This document shows, piece after piece, positions 34,508-43,693 of a stretch of DNA of 64,000 bases (position 1 is the stretch's first letter; each line of letters starts with the position of its first letter). Location: assembly GCA_937927845.1 (NCBI GenBank), contig CALFXE010000127.1, positions 1-64,000 of the forward strand. The letters are read 5' to 3'. The position numbers were made by a program, and so were the translations under genes. The notes under the pieces were generated by a model. It ran no database searches. It saw only the letters and a program-made list of their open reading frames with translations, and was not told where the DNA came from. The stretch comes from an uncultured Paludibacter sp. Lineage in GTDB: Bacteria > Bacteroidota > Bacteroidia > Bacteroidales > Paludibacteraceae.

Positions 34508-35212
34508 ATGGTTAAGAAGTATATTTCTTTAATAATTTGTTTATTAATTTTCAATAATTTGTCGGCTCAAGGAAATCTAACAGACTTAGATTATAAGGTT
34601 TTTAGATTAGGTTTTTCAATAGGTACAAATTTTATGGATTTGGATATTCAGCATACTGAGCTTGTACAAGACGGTAAGATATATTATGCAGATGCTCCTG
34701 TTTTAATTCCGGGCTTTTCAGTAGGTTTGATAACGGACTTACGATTACATCGCTATTTTAATTTGAGATGTACACCTACTCTTTTGTTGGGCGAACGCAA
34801 TATAAAATTTAAGACTTATGATGTTGCTACGGGAATTTATCAAGATGACAAAACAGTTAATTTATTTTCTTTACCTATAGATATTCCGATTATTCTAAGA
34901 TATAGCGCAGAAAGATATGGGAACTTTAAACCCTATGTTCAAATTGGTACCGGAGTTCTTTTTGATCTTGGCAGAGATGAGCAAACTGATGTAACTCAAA
35001 GACTAATTGATTATTATGTCGGTTGTGGTGTTGGATGTGATTTGTATTTTAAATTCTTTAAATTGTCGCCGGAGTTAAAATTGAATGTAGGACAGTTAAA
35101 TATCTTATCACCTAAGTATCCGACTCCTGATACCATGTCGAATTTAGTTTATACAAATGCAATTTCTAAAATACTCTCACGTATATTGGTTTTCTCATTG
35201 AATATTGAATGA
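34508..35212 (+). CDS. porT: Type IX secretion outer-membrane protein PorT
   Basis: 234 aa with a signal peptide (residues 1-20, ending LSAQ) and an eight-strand barrel pattern. RLGFSIGTNFMDLDIQHT, GFSVGLITDLRLHRYFNLR and RYGNFKPYVQIGTGV are characteristic of PorT/SprT, needed for type IX secretion (gingipain export in Porphyromonas). It overlaps the next lipoprotein gene by 4 bases (ATGA). It fits with porG, gldD, gldE and a T9SS cargo elsewhere in the window. Confidence 0.9.
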   Translation: MVKKYISLIICLLIFNNLSAQGNLTDLDYKVFRLGFSIGTNFMDLDIQHTELVQDGKIYYADAPVLIPGFSVGLITDLRLHRYFNLRCTPTLLLGERNIKFKTYDVATGIYQDDKTVNLFSLPIDIPIILRYSAERYGNFKPYVQIGTGVLFDLGRDEQTDVTQRLIDYYVGCGVGCDLYFKFFKLSPELKLNVGQLNILSPKYPTPDTMSNLVYTNAISKILSRILVFSLNIE

Positions 35213-36681
35213 TTATGACTTGTTTTAAAACAAAAATATATTTGCCATTTTTACTTGCGGTTTTAGCTATCACAGTATTCTTTTCTTGTGAAAGTGTATT
35301 AGATGTATCCTCGCCGAATAAATTTGTGCAGTTTTCAAAGGATACATTGACATTTGATACTGTTTTCACTACTATAGGAAGTGCCACCTCTAAAATTATG
35401 GTTTATAATAATCAAAGGAAAGATATAGTAATTGAAAATATTAGATTATCAGGTGGTAAAAATTCTCCTTTTAGAATTAATGTCGATGGCAGTAAGGATG
35501 ATAATCATAGTTTTTCTGATATCACTATCAAAGCTAAAGATTCATTATATATTTTCGTTGAGATAAATATAGATCCAAATAATAATGATAACCCTGTTTT
35601 GGTGCAGGATAGTATTGTTTTTACCACTAACAATATAAATAAAAGAGTTGTGCTTGAAGCATTCGGACAGGATGTTGAAATTTTGAAGGGTAAAGTTATC
35701 AGAGTTGATACAACTTTAAATAGTAATAAACCTTATTTGATATATGATTCTCTGAAAGTTATTAAAGATGTTTCTTTAACACTACATGCAGGTACAAAAA
35801 TCTATTTTCATAATAATGCAAGTTTATTGGTTTATGGTAATTTAAAAGTAGATGGAACTTTTGAAAACCCTGTTGAAATAAAGGGTGATAGACTTGATAA
35901 AGCAATGTTTGATACACCAATACCATATAAGTATATAGCAGGTCAGTGGGGCGGTGTTTTCCTTCTATCAAAAACAGGAAACCATATACTGAATAATCTA
36001 AATATAAGTAGTGGGTATGTAGGACTGTATTTTTACAATGAAGACAGAAACTATAAGCCATATCTCGAAATAAATAACTGTAAGATTCATAATTTCCTTG
36101 TATATAATTTAATTGCTGTGAATGGCGATTTGCGTGTAACGAACTCAGAAATTACAAATTCCGGTAGCTATACAGTCTATTTAAGTGGTGGAAAACATGA
36201 ATTCTATCATTGTACAATTGCAAATTTCTATAGCAACAGTTCAGGGCGACCAAATAATAGAGATAACACTCCGGCAGTAATGCTAATGGATTTGAATAAA
36301 GTCCTACCTATGGAGACGATATTTAAAAATTGCATCATAAGTGGTACATCTTCAAATGAATTTATTCTTGCAAGCAAATTCAGAGAACAATATAAAGGTG
36401 AGTTTTCACATACATATATAAAAAGATCTGAGGCCGACTCATTACCAATTTTTAATGAAATCCGCTGGTGGGATAAGAATGATACTACCTTTGTAAATAA
36501 TAGATATGATTATAAAGATGGTCAATACTTTAACTTTGTGCCTGATTCCATATCACCTGCTCGTGGTATAGCCGACCCAGCAATATCTACACAATTTCCA
36601 ATAGACTTAAATGGAAAAAGCAGATTAGAAGATGGTGAGCCGGATGCAGGAGCATATGAGTGGTATCCAAAATCTAATTAA
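35209..36681 (+). CDS. Lipoprotein with beta-helix fold
   Basis: 490 aa. The N-terminus (FLLAVLAITVFFSC) ends in a lipobox Cys near residue 27. An Ig-like region (KDTLTFDTVFTTIGSAT...) is followed by a right-handed parallel beta-helix-like part with repeated Asn/Ile rungs (LEINNCKIHNFLVYNLIAVNGD). It ends PDAGAYEW, common in choice-of-anchor and polysaccharide-binding Bacteroidota proteins. It is translationally coupled to porT and may act at the cell surface; no enzymatic motif is visible. Confidence 0.75.
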   Translation: MIMTCFKTKIYLPFLLAVLAITVFFSCESVLDVSSPNKFVQFSKDTLTFDTVFTTIGSATSKIMVYNNQRKDIVIENIRLSGGKNSPFRINVDGSKDDNHSFSDITIKAKDSLYIFVEINIDPNNNDNPVLVQDSIVFTTNNINKRVVLEAFGQDVEILKGKVIRVDTTLNSNKPYLIYDSLKVIKDVSLTLHAGTKIYFHNNASLLVYGNLKVDGTFENPVEIKGDRLDKAMFDTPIPYKYIAGQWGGVFLLSKTGNHILNNLNISSGYVGLYFYNEDRNYKPYLEINNCKIHNFLVYNLIAVNGDLRVTNSEITNSGSYTVYLSGGKHEFYHCTIANFYSNSSGRPNNRDNTPAVMLMDLNKVLPMETIFKNCIISGTSSNEFILASKFREQYKGEFSHTYIKRSEADSLPIFNEIRWWDKNDTTFVNNRYDYKDGQYFNFVPDSISPARGIADPAISTQFPIDLNGKSRLEDGEPDAGAYEWYPKSN

Positions 36682-36710
36682 TAACTGCGAAACGAATATG
36701 AAACGAACAT

Positions 36711-36759
36711 GAAATAATTTAATCAATTATTTCGTCCATGCGAATGATTAAATTATTTC
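36711..36759. repeat. Inverted repeat with 15-bp perfect arms
   Basis: GAAATAATTTAATCA at 36711-36725 pairs exactly with 36745-36759 across a 19-base loop, in the 121-base gap between the lipoprotein and creatininase-like genes. No T-run follows. It could cause termination or RNA stability, or be a binding site. Confidence 0.65.
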
Positions 36760-36802
36760 ATCGAGAGTTCCATCCGACAACTAAAAAATAAAATTTAAAC
36801 GT

Positions 36803-37573
36803 ATGAAATCAAATATTAATATATCCATTTCAAATTGGAAGACAATTCAAAATCAAACTTATGATATTGTAATTTTGCCATGGGGTGCAACTGAACCTCA
36901 TAACTATCATCTCCCATATGGCACTGATACAATACTTTCAGAGGCAATCGCTTCCCTTGCAGTTGAGAAGGCAATGACTAAAGGTGTGAATTGCATGGTG
37001 CTACCGGCAGTACCTTTTGGAACTCAAAATCCGGGTCAGATTGAATATCCTTTTTGTATTCACACTCGTGCCGAAACTCAGAAAGCTATCTTACACGACA
37101 TTGTGTTTTCACTCTACCATCAAGGTTTTCGTAAGTTGCTTATAATTAATGGACATGGGGGTAATAACTTTAAAAACTTTGTTCGTGATTTAGCTGTTGA
37201 TTTCCCTGATTTCTGTATTGTAACTGCTGATTGGTATACAGTAGAGAATGATACTGAGGTTTTTGACAATCCGGGGGAGCATGCAGGTGAGTTGGAGACA
37301 TCTGTGATGATGCATTTTCATCCTGAATGGGTATTGTCTTTAGATGAAGCCGGAGTTGGAGATGTTAAACCATTTGTTATCAGTGCACTAAATGATAAAA
37401 AGCTTTGGCTACCTCGTAATTGGAAGCAAGTGAGTGAAGATACAGGTATAGGAAATCCTAAAAAATCAAGTGCCGTAAAAGGTAAAATTTTTGCAGAAAA
37501 GGTTACGGATACTTTATCTGAATTTATTTGTGATTTTGCACACACTAATATTGATGATTTTTACGAAAAATGA
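36803..37573 (+). CDS. Creatininase family amidohydrolase
   Basis: 256 aa. Metal-site motifs of the creatininase/MftE/FAPy-deformylase family are present: LPWGATEPHNYHLPYGTDT (Glu, His, Asp ligands), the core INGHGGN, and GEHAGELETS (Glu ligand). The usual reaction is hydrolysis of a cyclic or linear amide; related FAPy deformylases act on nucleotide precursors. Substrate here is unknown. It is followed 31 bases later by an EEP-fold enzyme. Confidence 0.88.
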   Translation: MKSNINISISNWKTIQNQTYDIVILPWGATEPHNYHLPYGTDTILSEAIASLAVEKAMTKGVNCMVLPAVPFGTQNPGQIEYPFCIHTRAETQKAILHDIVFSLYHQGFRKLLIINGHGGNNFKNFVRDLAVDFPDFCIVTADWYTVENDTEVFDNPGEHAGELETSVMMHFHPEWVLSLDEAGVGDVKPFVISALNDKKLWLPRNWKQVSEDTGIGNPKKSSAVKGKIFAEKVTDTLSEFICDFAHTNIDDFYEK

Positions 37574-37604
37574 TGTATGTTTGTAGTCTCAAAAAACTAC
37601 TATT

Positions 37605-38639
37605 ATGCGTATCTGTTTGTTATCTTTTAGTATCATCCTTTCTTTTTATCTTCTTTCTCAAGATAGAAATACTTTTCGTGTAATGTGCTATAATGTAGAA
37701 AACTACTTCGACTGTATAGATGATAGTTTGACACGTGATGAAGAATTTCTGCCCGGCGGTATGCGAGGTTGGAACTACTCACGCTATGTGCAAAAGCAAT
37801 ATAATATAGCTCGTGTCATTGTTTCTGCTGATTCTTGGGAACCACCTGAAATTATTGGGTTGTGTGAAGTTGAGAGTCATAAATGTTTATTTGACCTGAT
37901 TAAAGGTCCTTTGAAAAATTTACATTATCGTTTTTCACATTTCGAATCACCTGATGCTCGTGGTGTTGATGTAGCACTGCTATACCAACCTGAGAGCTTT
38001 AAACCGTTTCATGAAGAACCGTTCACGATAACTTTTCCCGATGCTCCTCACAGTAAAACCCGTGATATCTTATATGTTGCAGGAATTGTTCGTGCAACCG
38101 GTGATACTCTGCATATTTTTGTGTGTCATTTTCCCTCACGCTTGGGCGGAGAACTCGAAACAGAAGGTAAACGTATGCACGTTGCTCAAGTATTAAAATC
38201 TAAGGTGGATGAGATATTTACTTCACAATCGGATGCTAATATCCTTATTATGGGCGATTTTAACGATTATCCCGATAATAAAAGTATGATGCAGGTATTA
38301 CAAGCCATATCGCCTAAAATAGATAGTTTCGATTCTAAACAATTGTTTAATCTGATGTTACCTTTGCATAAACAAGGTATGGGTACACATAAGCACGATG
38401 GTGAATGGGGTGCACTCGATCAATTTATTATATCAGGAAGTTTGTTGAAAAAGGATAATAGATTGTTTACTCGGTTATCTGATGTACATATACATAAACC
38501 TGAGTTTTTACTCGAAGATGATACAAAATATTTGGGGCAAAAGCCCTTCAGAACATATGTTGGTTTTAAATATCATGGTGGTTATTCCGATCATCTGCCG
38601 GTTTATGTAGATTTTAATATAAATACCTACGGACGATAA
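37605..38639 (+). CDS. Exported endonuclease/exonuclease/phosphatase family protein
   Basis: 344 aa with a signal peptide (MRICLLSFSIILSFYLLSQ) and a complete EEP fold: CYNVENYFDC, GLCEVESH (metal Glu), GDFNDYPDN (catalytic Asp/Asn) and the C-terminal SDHLPVY. It is a secreted or periplasmic phosphodiesterase or nuclease. Its 3' end overlaps gldB by 13 bases on the opposite strand. Confidence 0.88.
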   Translation: MRICLLSFSIILSFYLLSQDRNTFRVMCYNVENYFDCIDDSLTRDEEFLPGGMRGWNYSRYVQKQYNIARVIVSADSWEPPEIIGLCEVESHKCLFDLIKGPLKNLHYRFSHFESPDARGVDVALLYQPESFKPFHEEPFTITFPDAPHSKTRDILYVAGIVRATGDTLHIFVCHFPSRLGGELETEGKRMHVAQVLKSKVDEIFTSQSDANILIMGDFNDYPDNKSMMQVLQAISPKIDSFDSKQLFNLMLPLHKQGMGTHKHDGEWGALDQFIISGSLLKKDNRLFTRLSDVHIHKPEFLLEDDTKYLGQKPFRTYVGFKYHGGYSDHLPVYVDFNINTYGR

Positions 38640-39619
38640 TGTGAATGTTCCAGTATTGATTGATAGTTGGTATTGTTCATTAATTCTTGCAAATCTGTAG
38701 TCTTGTTATTTTGCATATAACTTTTTATGATTTGCCAACCTGTCCATACACCTAAACGTTCGGGTGAATCTTGCGATACGGGAGAAGTAAATGGTGCTAC
38801 ATTAATGTACTGATTTATTAGAAAATAATCGGTAGAATACAAATGTTTTTGTTCGATAATACGTGACCATATATGCTTTTCATGAATTTTACACCATTTA
38901 ATATCTTCTTCATTATATCCGATAATTAAGTTTTCCTGTTTAGATGTAAACTCTTGAATTAGGAATAATATCTTACCCTCATAAATCATAGAATTAAGTA
39001 AATTCACTTCACCTTTAAAAGGAAATTGCTTGTGAAGAAACAAACTCAACAAGTCAGTTACAATCAATTCTCTTCTCATATTGGGAATTAAATATTCATG
39101 CGTAATCTCTTTGTACAAAGGAAGATCAGCACCCAGGTATAAATCAGTACCAATACCTATAAATTCATTATTAATAAGATATTGCTGATTAAATCCGGAA
39201 ACATAAAAGTAAATCTCAGGAATAGAAATATCAGGGAAGTAGTGTTTTATATAAGAAAATGCTGTAGATAATTCCTTTTCGACAGAACTTACATCTTTAA
39301 ATTCTTCAAGGACTTGTGTATTAACATCAATGAATGTTTTATCATGAAGAAAATCTTTGATTTGCTGTGTATTACCTGTAGTATCATAAGGATTCATCAT
39401 CAGTACGTCAGTAATAAAAACAGGAAAGAACGAAGGATATTTATGTGCGAGAGCCGACAGATTTTCTGATACTTGATTAGTGTCAATATTAATAAAATCA
39501 ATATCAAATCTATTGATTTTAATATTAACAGGGTTATCAAAACTTGCAATATAAAACCTGCTATGTTGTTGACAACCAACTATAAGAAATAACAAAACAG
39601 CAAAAACACCTAAGCGCAC
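38627..39619 (-). CDS. gldB: Gliding motility lipoprotein GldB
   Basis: 330 aa with a lipoprotein signal (MRLGVFAVLLFLIVGC, lipobox Cys16). GldB-family features are the repeated NRFDIDF start, YFYVSGFNQQYLI, FIGIGTDLYLGAD and the C-terminal PERLGVWTGWQIIKSYM. GldB is required for gliding and T9SS-related surface functions in Flavobacterium. It is convergent with the EEP gene. Confidence 0.9.
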   Translation of the reverse strand: MRLGVFAVLLFLIVGCQQHSRFYIASFDNPVNIKINRFDIDFINIDTNQVSENLSALAHKYPSFFPVFITDVLMMNPYDTTGNTQQIKDFLHDKTFIDVNTQVLEEFKDVSSVEKELSTAFSYIKHYFPDISIPEIYFYVSGFNQQYLINNEFIGIGTDLYLGADLPLYKEITHEYLIPNMRRELIVTDLLSLFLHKQFPFKGEVNLLNSMIYEGKILFLIQEFTSKQENLIIGYNEEDIKWCKIHEKHIWSRIIEQKHLYSTDYFLINQYINVAPFTSPVSQDSPERLGVWTGWQIIKSYMQNNKTTDLQELMNNTNYQSILEHSHYRP

Positions 39620-39659
39620 AATATATAAAATTGAAAGATCAATATTACTATAGTCAATT

Positions 39660-39742
39660 TATTATTCGGGTAACCACAAAGGATTGCCCCAACAAAATTA
39701 TTATTCGGGTAACCACAAGGGATTACCCCAACAAAATTACCA
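39660..39742 (-). repeat. Tandem pair of ~39-bp hairpin repeats
   Basis: Two copies of TTATTCGGGTAACCACAA...ACCCCAACAAAAT lie between gldB and yidC. Each can fold GGGTAA against TTACCC (second copy) or TTGCCC (first copy, G-U paired), so the stem is kept despite base change. This is a widespread style of intergenic repeat. It may contribute to termination downstream of yidC. Confidence 0.75.
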
Positions 39743-39747
39743 CGTTC

Positions 39748-41664
39748 TTACCTCTTTTTCGCTCTTTCTTTCATCATCTTTTCCTGCTCACGTTGCATTT
39801 TTTCCAAACGTTCCATAAAACTACTTTTCTTTTTTGTTTTCTGACCTTTTGCGTTTGCAGCTCTTTTTGCATGTAGTTGTGCTAAAAGCTTCTTTTCATC
39901 AATAGTTGCACGTATAGCATAAGTTTGACCAACAGTGATTAATGTTGAAATGAAATAGTAATAACTCAATCCGGATGCGTAGTTGTTGAAGATGAACATA
40001 AACATTATTGGCATTAAATACATCATCCATTTCATCATACCTGCTCCGGGTTGATCAGGAGTGGCTGTATTTGCCATATTCAATTTCGTTGATAGTAATG
40101 TTGTAATAGTCATGAGCAAAGTAAACAAACTTACATGATTTCCATAATAATTTGATATAAACGGAATGTATGTCTCCCAGCTTATAATCGCATCATAAGA
40201 TGATAAATCCTTTGCCCATAAGAAACTTTCGCCTCTTAATTCAATTGATGATGGAAAGAACATGAACATAGCAAATAAGATTGGCATTTGCAGTAGGGTA
40301 GGGAGACAGCCACTGAACGGACTGACACCTACTTTGTTATAAAGTTCCATTGTTGCTTTCTGACGTTCTGCTGCTTTATCCGCTGGGATACGAGCATTAA
40401 TTTCATCAATTTCAGGTTTTAAAACACGCATTTTTGCACTCGAAACATATGATTTATAAGTCAGTGGAAATAAAACGGTTTTTATCACTATTGTCATCAA
40501 TAAAATTATAATACCGAAATTGCCAATAAAAGAACTAAACAAGTTAAACATTGGAATAATAGCAAAGCGATTTACCCAACCGAAAATTCCCCAGCCTAAG
40601 GGGATGATATTACGCAGTTTCAGTTTTTGCTCTGCCGGTACACCTTTGTCGTACGAAGCAAGAGTTTTATAATGGTTTGGTCCAAAGTAGAATTTGAAGT
40701 TTAAATCTTCTTTACCGGCAGGGTTATAATCTATAGTCATTTCAGCCGAATATGATTTCATGTAACCGCTGTTTTTAGTTTCCACTTTGCTTGCTAATGT
40801 GCTGTTGTTAAAGTCCTTGTCTGCAATTAATATTGAACTGAAATACTGATCTTTAAATGCAATCCATTTTAATTTATTTGCGATATTTTTCTTGTCATCT
40901 TTCGATTCGCTCAGTTTCTCCATGTCATCAGCAACATACTTATAATTGAGCGTTGAGTATCTCTCCTCAAACTGTCGACCTTTTTCTTGCTGACGAATTT
41001 TAGCATCCCAGTTTACAATCATGTAATTGCTACCCAATGGCATGATTGTCTGCATATCTTTTGATTTAATTGCAAAATCGAGCATATAATCATCGGATGG
41101 CAATGTATAAACAAATTCAAAACCTGCTCCTGTTTCACTTTTTAATAGAAATGTTATACTCTGATTACCATTTAAATCAGTCGTTACCTCTGAAGCCGGA
41201 TCAAAATATAAATCTGAAGTATTGATAATATGGTTGTTACGTAAAGCCATAGTGAAACTGAAATCAGCTTCCTCTTGATTAAACAATTCTACGGGTAATG
41301 AATCTTGAGATATATATTTTTTCAATTTGGCTGATATAACTTTACCGCCTTTATTGCTTAGAGTAATCTCAACCAAGTCATTTTCAAGTGTATAATGCTT
41401 TTCTGTTCCAAGTGCAGATGATTTAAAATCCCCGAAGGCATTAAGTTGAGTTTCAATAGCTGTAGAATCAGTCTTCTGGTTATTTAATACAGCAACCTCA
41501 TTTTGTAGTTTTTCAGCTTCTCTAATTTCTTGTTGTACTAAGCTAATCGAGTCATTATAAGCTTTCTGCTTTGCTATTTCCTCTTCACTTGGTCGGTTTA
41601 ATATAGAAAAACCAATCAATATAGCCGCTATCAGCGCAAAACCTATTATTGTGTTTTTATCCAT
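39748..41664 (-). CDS. yidC: Membrane protein insertase YidC
   Basis: 638 aa. N-terminal TM helix (IIGFALIAAILIGFSIL), a large periplasmic beta-sandwich domain (about 60-340) and the conserved 60KD_IMP core: LFPLTYKSYVSSAKMR, the cytoplasmic coiled loop (ELYNKVGVSPFSGCLPTLLQMPILFAMF) and later TM helices, ending in a basic tail that binds ribosomes. It inserts proteins into the inner membrane with or without Sec. It lies 69 bases downstream of pyrG on the same strand. Confidence 0.95.
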   Translation of the reverse strand: MDKNTIIGFALIAAILIGFSILNRPSEEEIAKQKAYNDSISLVQQEIREAEKLQNEVAVLNNQKTDSTAIETQLNAFGDFKSSALGTEKHYTLENDLVEITLSNKGGKVISAKLKKYISQDSLPVELFNQEEADFSFTMALRNNHIINTSDLYFDPASEVTTDLNGNQSITFLLKSETGAGFEFVYTLPSDDYMLDFAIKSKDMQTIMPLGSNYMIVNWDAKIRQQEKGRQFEERYSTLNYKYVADDMEKLSESKDDKKNIANKLKWIAFKDQYFSSILIADKDFNNSTLASKVETKNSGYMKSYSAEMTIDYNPAGKEDLNFKFYFGPNHYKTLASYDKGVPAEQKLKLRNIIPLGWGIFGWVNRFAIIPMFNLFSSFIGNFGIIILLMTIVIKTVLFPLTYKSYVSSAKMRVLKPEIDEINARIPADKAAERQKATMELYNKVGVSPFSGCLPTLLQMPILFAMFMFFPSSIELRGESFLWAKDLSSYDAIISWETYIPFISNYYGNHVSLFTLLMTITTLLSTKLNMANTATPDQPGAGMMKWMMYLMPIMFMFIFNNYASGLSYYYFISTLITVGQTYAIRATIDEKKLLAQLHAKRAANAKGQKTKKKSSFMERLEKMQREQEKMMKERAKKR

Positions 41665-41733
41665 TTCGTTGTTCGTTATTTATAATACTCAAAACTAATA
41701 TTTATTGTTGTAAAATTGTTATTTTATTTGTTA

Positions 41734-43338
41734 TCAATTAATTGCAGCTCTTATGAAATTGATAAAAATTGGATGTGGATTTACAACTGTACTTCTGTAT
41801 TCCGGATGAAACTGAACTCCTAAGTACCATTTATGTGATTTTAACTCAATTATTTCAACTAAATTTGACTCTTCATTTATTCCACTACAAATCATCCCTG
41901 CGTTTTCAAATGATTCTTTGTATTTGTTGTTAAATTCGTATCTATGGCGATGACGCTCTGAAATTAATTCTTGACCATATATTATGTATGCCAGACTGTC
42001 TTTTGAAATACTACATTCATAAGAACCAAGTCTCATTCCTCCTTTAATATCCAAAACAGATTTTTGCTCATCCATTATGTCGATTATATTATAAGGAGTA
42101 TTAACTTCTAATTCAGTTGTGTTAGCTTCCCTCATATCCAAGACGTTACGAGCAAATTCAATAGACATTATTTGCATACCTAATCCTATGCCCAAACAAG
42201 GAATATTATGTTCTCTTGCATATTTGACAGCAGTAAATTTTCCTTCAACACCACGTACACCAAATCCCGGTGCAACTAAGATTCCATCCATTTTTGCAAG
42301 TTTCTTTTCTACATTTTCATCATTCAACTTGTCAGATAAAATCATTTCAAGTTTTAGTTTGCGATTATTATATGTAGCTGCTTGAATAAGTGATTCCATA
42401 ATCGATTTGTATGCATCAGGCAGTTGAATATACTTGCCTATTAAAGCTATGCGTACTTCTTCCTTTGCAGTCTCTAATTTTTCAACAAATTCAATCCATT
42501 TCTCCATTTTAACAGGAGCTATCTGCGATATATCATATCCCATTTTTGTCAATACAACTTCATCAAGTTTTTCTTGCTGCATATTAAGCGGGACTCTGTA
42601 AATAGACGGTACATCAATAGATTGCATTACCGCATATGGCTCTACATTACAAAACAGCGCTACCTTGTTTCTTATTTCCTGATTGATATTGTGTTCTGTT
42701 CTTAAAACCAAAACATCAGGTTGTACTCCTTGTTCTTGAAGTGTTTTTACTGAATGTTGGGTTGGTTTTGTTTTTAATTCTTTAGCTGCTGAAAGATAAG
42801 GAACATATGTCAGATGGATTATTATACAGTTTTTACCAAGTTCCCACCTTAATTGACGTACACTTTCAATATATGGAAGTGATTCTATATCGCCCACTGT
42901 ACCGCCAATTTCAGTAATTACAAAATCAAACTCGCCTTTACTGCCTAATGATTTGATATTTCGCTTAATTTCATCAGTAATATGTGGAATTACTTGTACA
43001 GTTTTTCCTAAATAATCGCCACGACGTTCTTTATTTATTACATTTTGATAGATTCGACCTGTTGTAACATTATTTGATTTACGAGTTTCTACTCCTAAAA
43101 AACGCTCATAATGTCCCAAATCAAGATCGGCTTCATGTCCGTCAACTGTTACAAAACATTCACCATGTTCGTATGGGTTTAATGTTCCTGGATTGATGTT
43201 AATATATGGGTCTAACTTCTGGTTCGTAACTCTAAATCCACGAGCTTGTAGAAGTTTACCAAGAGAGGCTGCTATAATTCCTTTTCCTAAAGAAGAAGTA
43301 ACACCACCTGTAACGAAAATGTACTTTGTTTTATCCAC
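41734..43338 (-). CDS. pyrG: CTP synthase, glutaminase nucleophile Cys replaced by Gly
   Basis: 534 aa, normal length. The amidoligase domain is intact (FVTGGVTSSLGKGI ATP loop, DLDLGHYERFL, EIGGTVGDIES). In the glutaminase domain, the elbow that reads GICLGMQ in most CTP synthases reads GIGLGMQ here: codon GGA at 42184-42186, residue 385. The rest of the triad, QFHPEY near the C-terminus, is kept. With no Cys nucleophile at this place the enzyme could be expected to use free ammonia only, unless nearby Cys381 (IPCLG) substitutes. UTP to CTP synthesis is otherwise the clear role. Confidence 0.95.
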   Translation of the reverse strand: MDKTKYIFVTGGVTSSLGKGIIAASLGKLLQARGFRVTNQKLDPYININPGTLNPYEHGECFVTVDGHEADLDLGHYERFLGVETRKSNNVTTGRIYQNVINKERRGDYLGKTVQVIPHITDEIKRNIKSLGSKGEFDFVITEIGGTVGDIESLPYIESVRQLRWELGKNCIIIHLTYVPYLSAAKELKTKPTQHSVKTLQEQGVQPDVLVLRTEHNINQEIRNKVALFCNVEPYAVMQSIDVPSIYRVPLNMQQEKLDEVVLTKMGYDISQIAPVKMEKWIEFVEKLETAKEEVRIALIGKYIQLPDAYKSIMESLIQAATYNNRKLKLEMILSDKLNDENVEKKLAKMDGILVAPGFGVRGVEGKFTAVKYAREHNIPCLGIGLGMQIMSIEFARNVLDMREANTTELEVNTPYNIIDIMDEQKSVLDIKGGMRLGSYECSISKDSLAYIIYGQELISERHRHRYEFNNKYKESFENAGMICSGINEESNLVEIIELKSHKWYLGVQFHPEYRSTVVNPHPIFINFIRAAIN

Positions 43339-43550
43339 TTTGTAATAATCTTAAAAAAAATCTTTTTAAGCGTGCAAATTTCGTAAAAAAAAACAACTTT
43401 ACAAAATATAAAGTCAACTGTTAACTTATTTTCGTTTACATATGGAGTGGTGTGTGTTATTAAGGATAGAGAATGATGATTCAACACTATCATTTTTGTT
43501 TTTGCTTTAAAATATAAAAATTAGATATGTTTTTTCTACAGAATTTTTAC

Positions 43551-43576
43551 AAAAGTTGCATGATGTTGCAACTTTT
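43551..43576 (+). promoter_or_regulatory. Operator-like inverted repeat of the antitoxin gene
   Basis: AAAAGTTGCA and TGCAACTTTT form perfect 10-bp arms around a 6-base spacer, just upstream of the -7 box at 43580. Its position suggests binding by the downstream HTH protein for self-repression. Confidence 0.6.
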
Positions 43577-43579
43577 GTG

Positions 43580-43587
43580 TATATTTG
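43580..43587 (+). promoter_or_regulatory. -7 box of the toxin-antitoxin remnant
   Basis: TATATTTG matches TAnnTTTG and starts 12 bases before the toxin remnant start, next to the operator-like repeat. Confidence 0.55.
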
Positions 43588-43591
43588 CAAT

Positions 43592-43693
43592 GTGGAAAGA
43601 AAAATAAGAACATACGGAGGTTTCTTTGAAGCTTTTATGGTCTCACTTAGCATAAAACAATCCTATTATGAAGACAAAAGATCATTTAAATAA
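43592..43693 (+). pseudogene. N-terminal remnant of a HigB-type (Gp49-like) toxin
   Basis: From the GTG at 43592 the frame reads VERKIRTYGGFFEAFMVSLS, the start of Gp49-like/HigB mRNA-interferase toxins (normally ~110 aa), then leaves the family and stops at 43693 inside the antitoxin gene. Most of the toxin, including its RNA-cleaving residues, is deleted. Confidence 0.6.
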
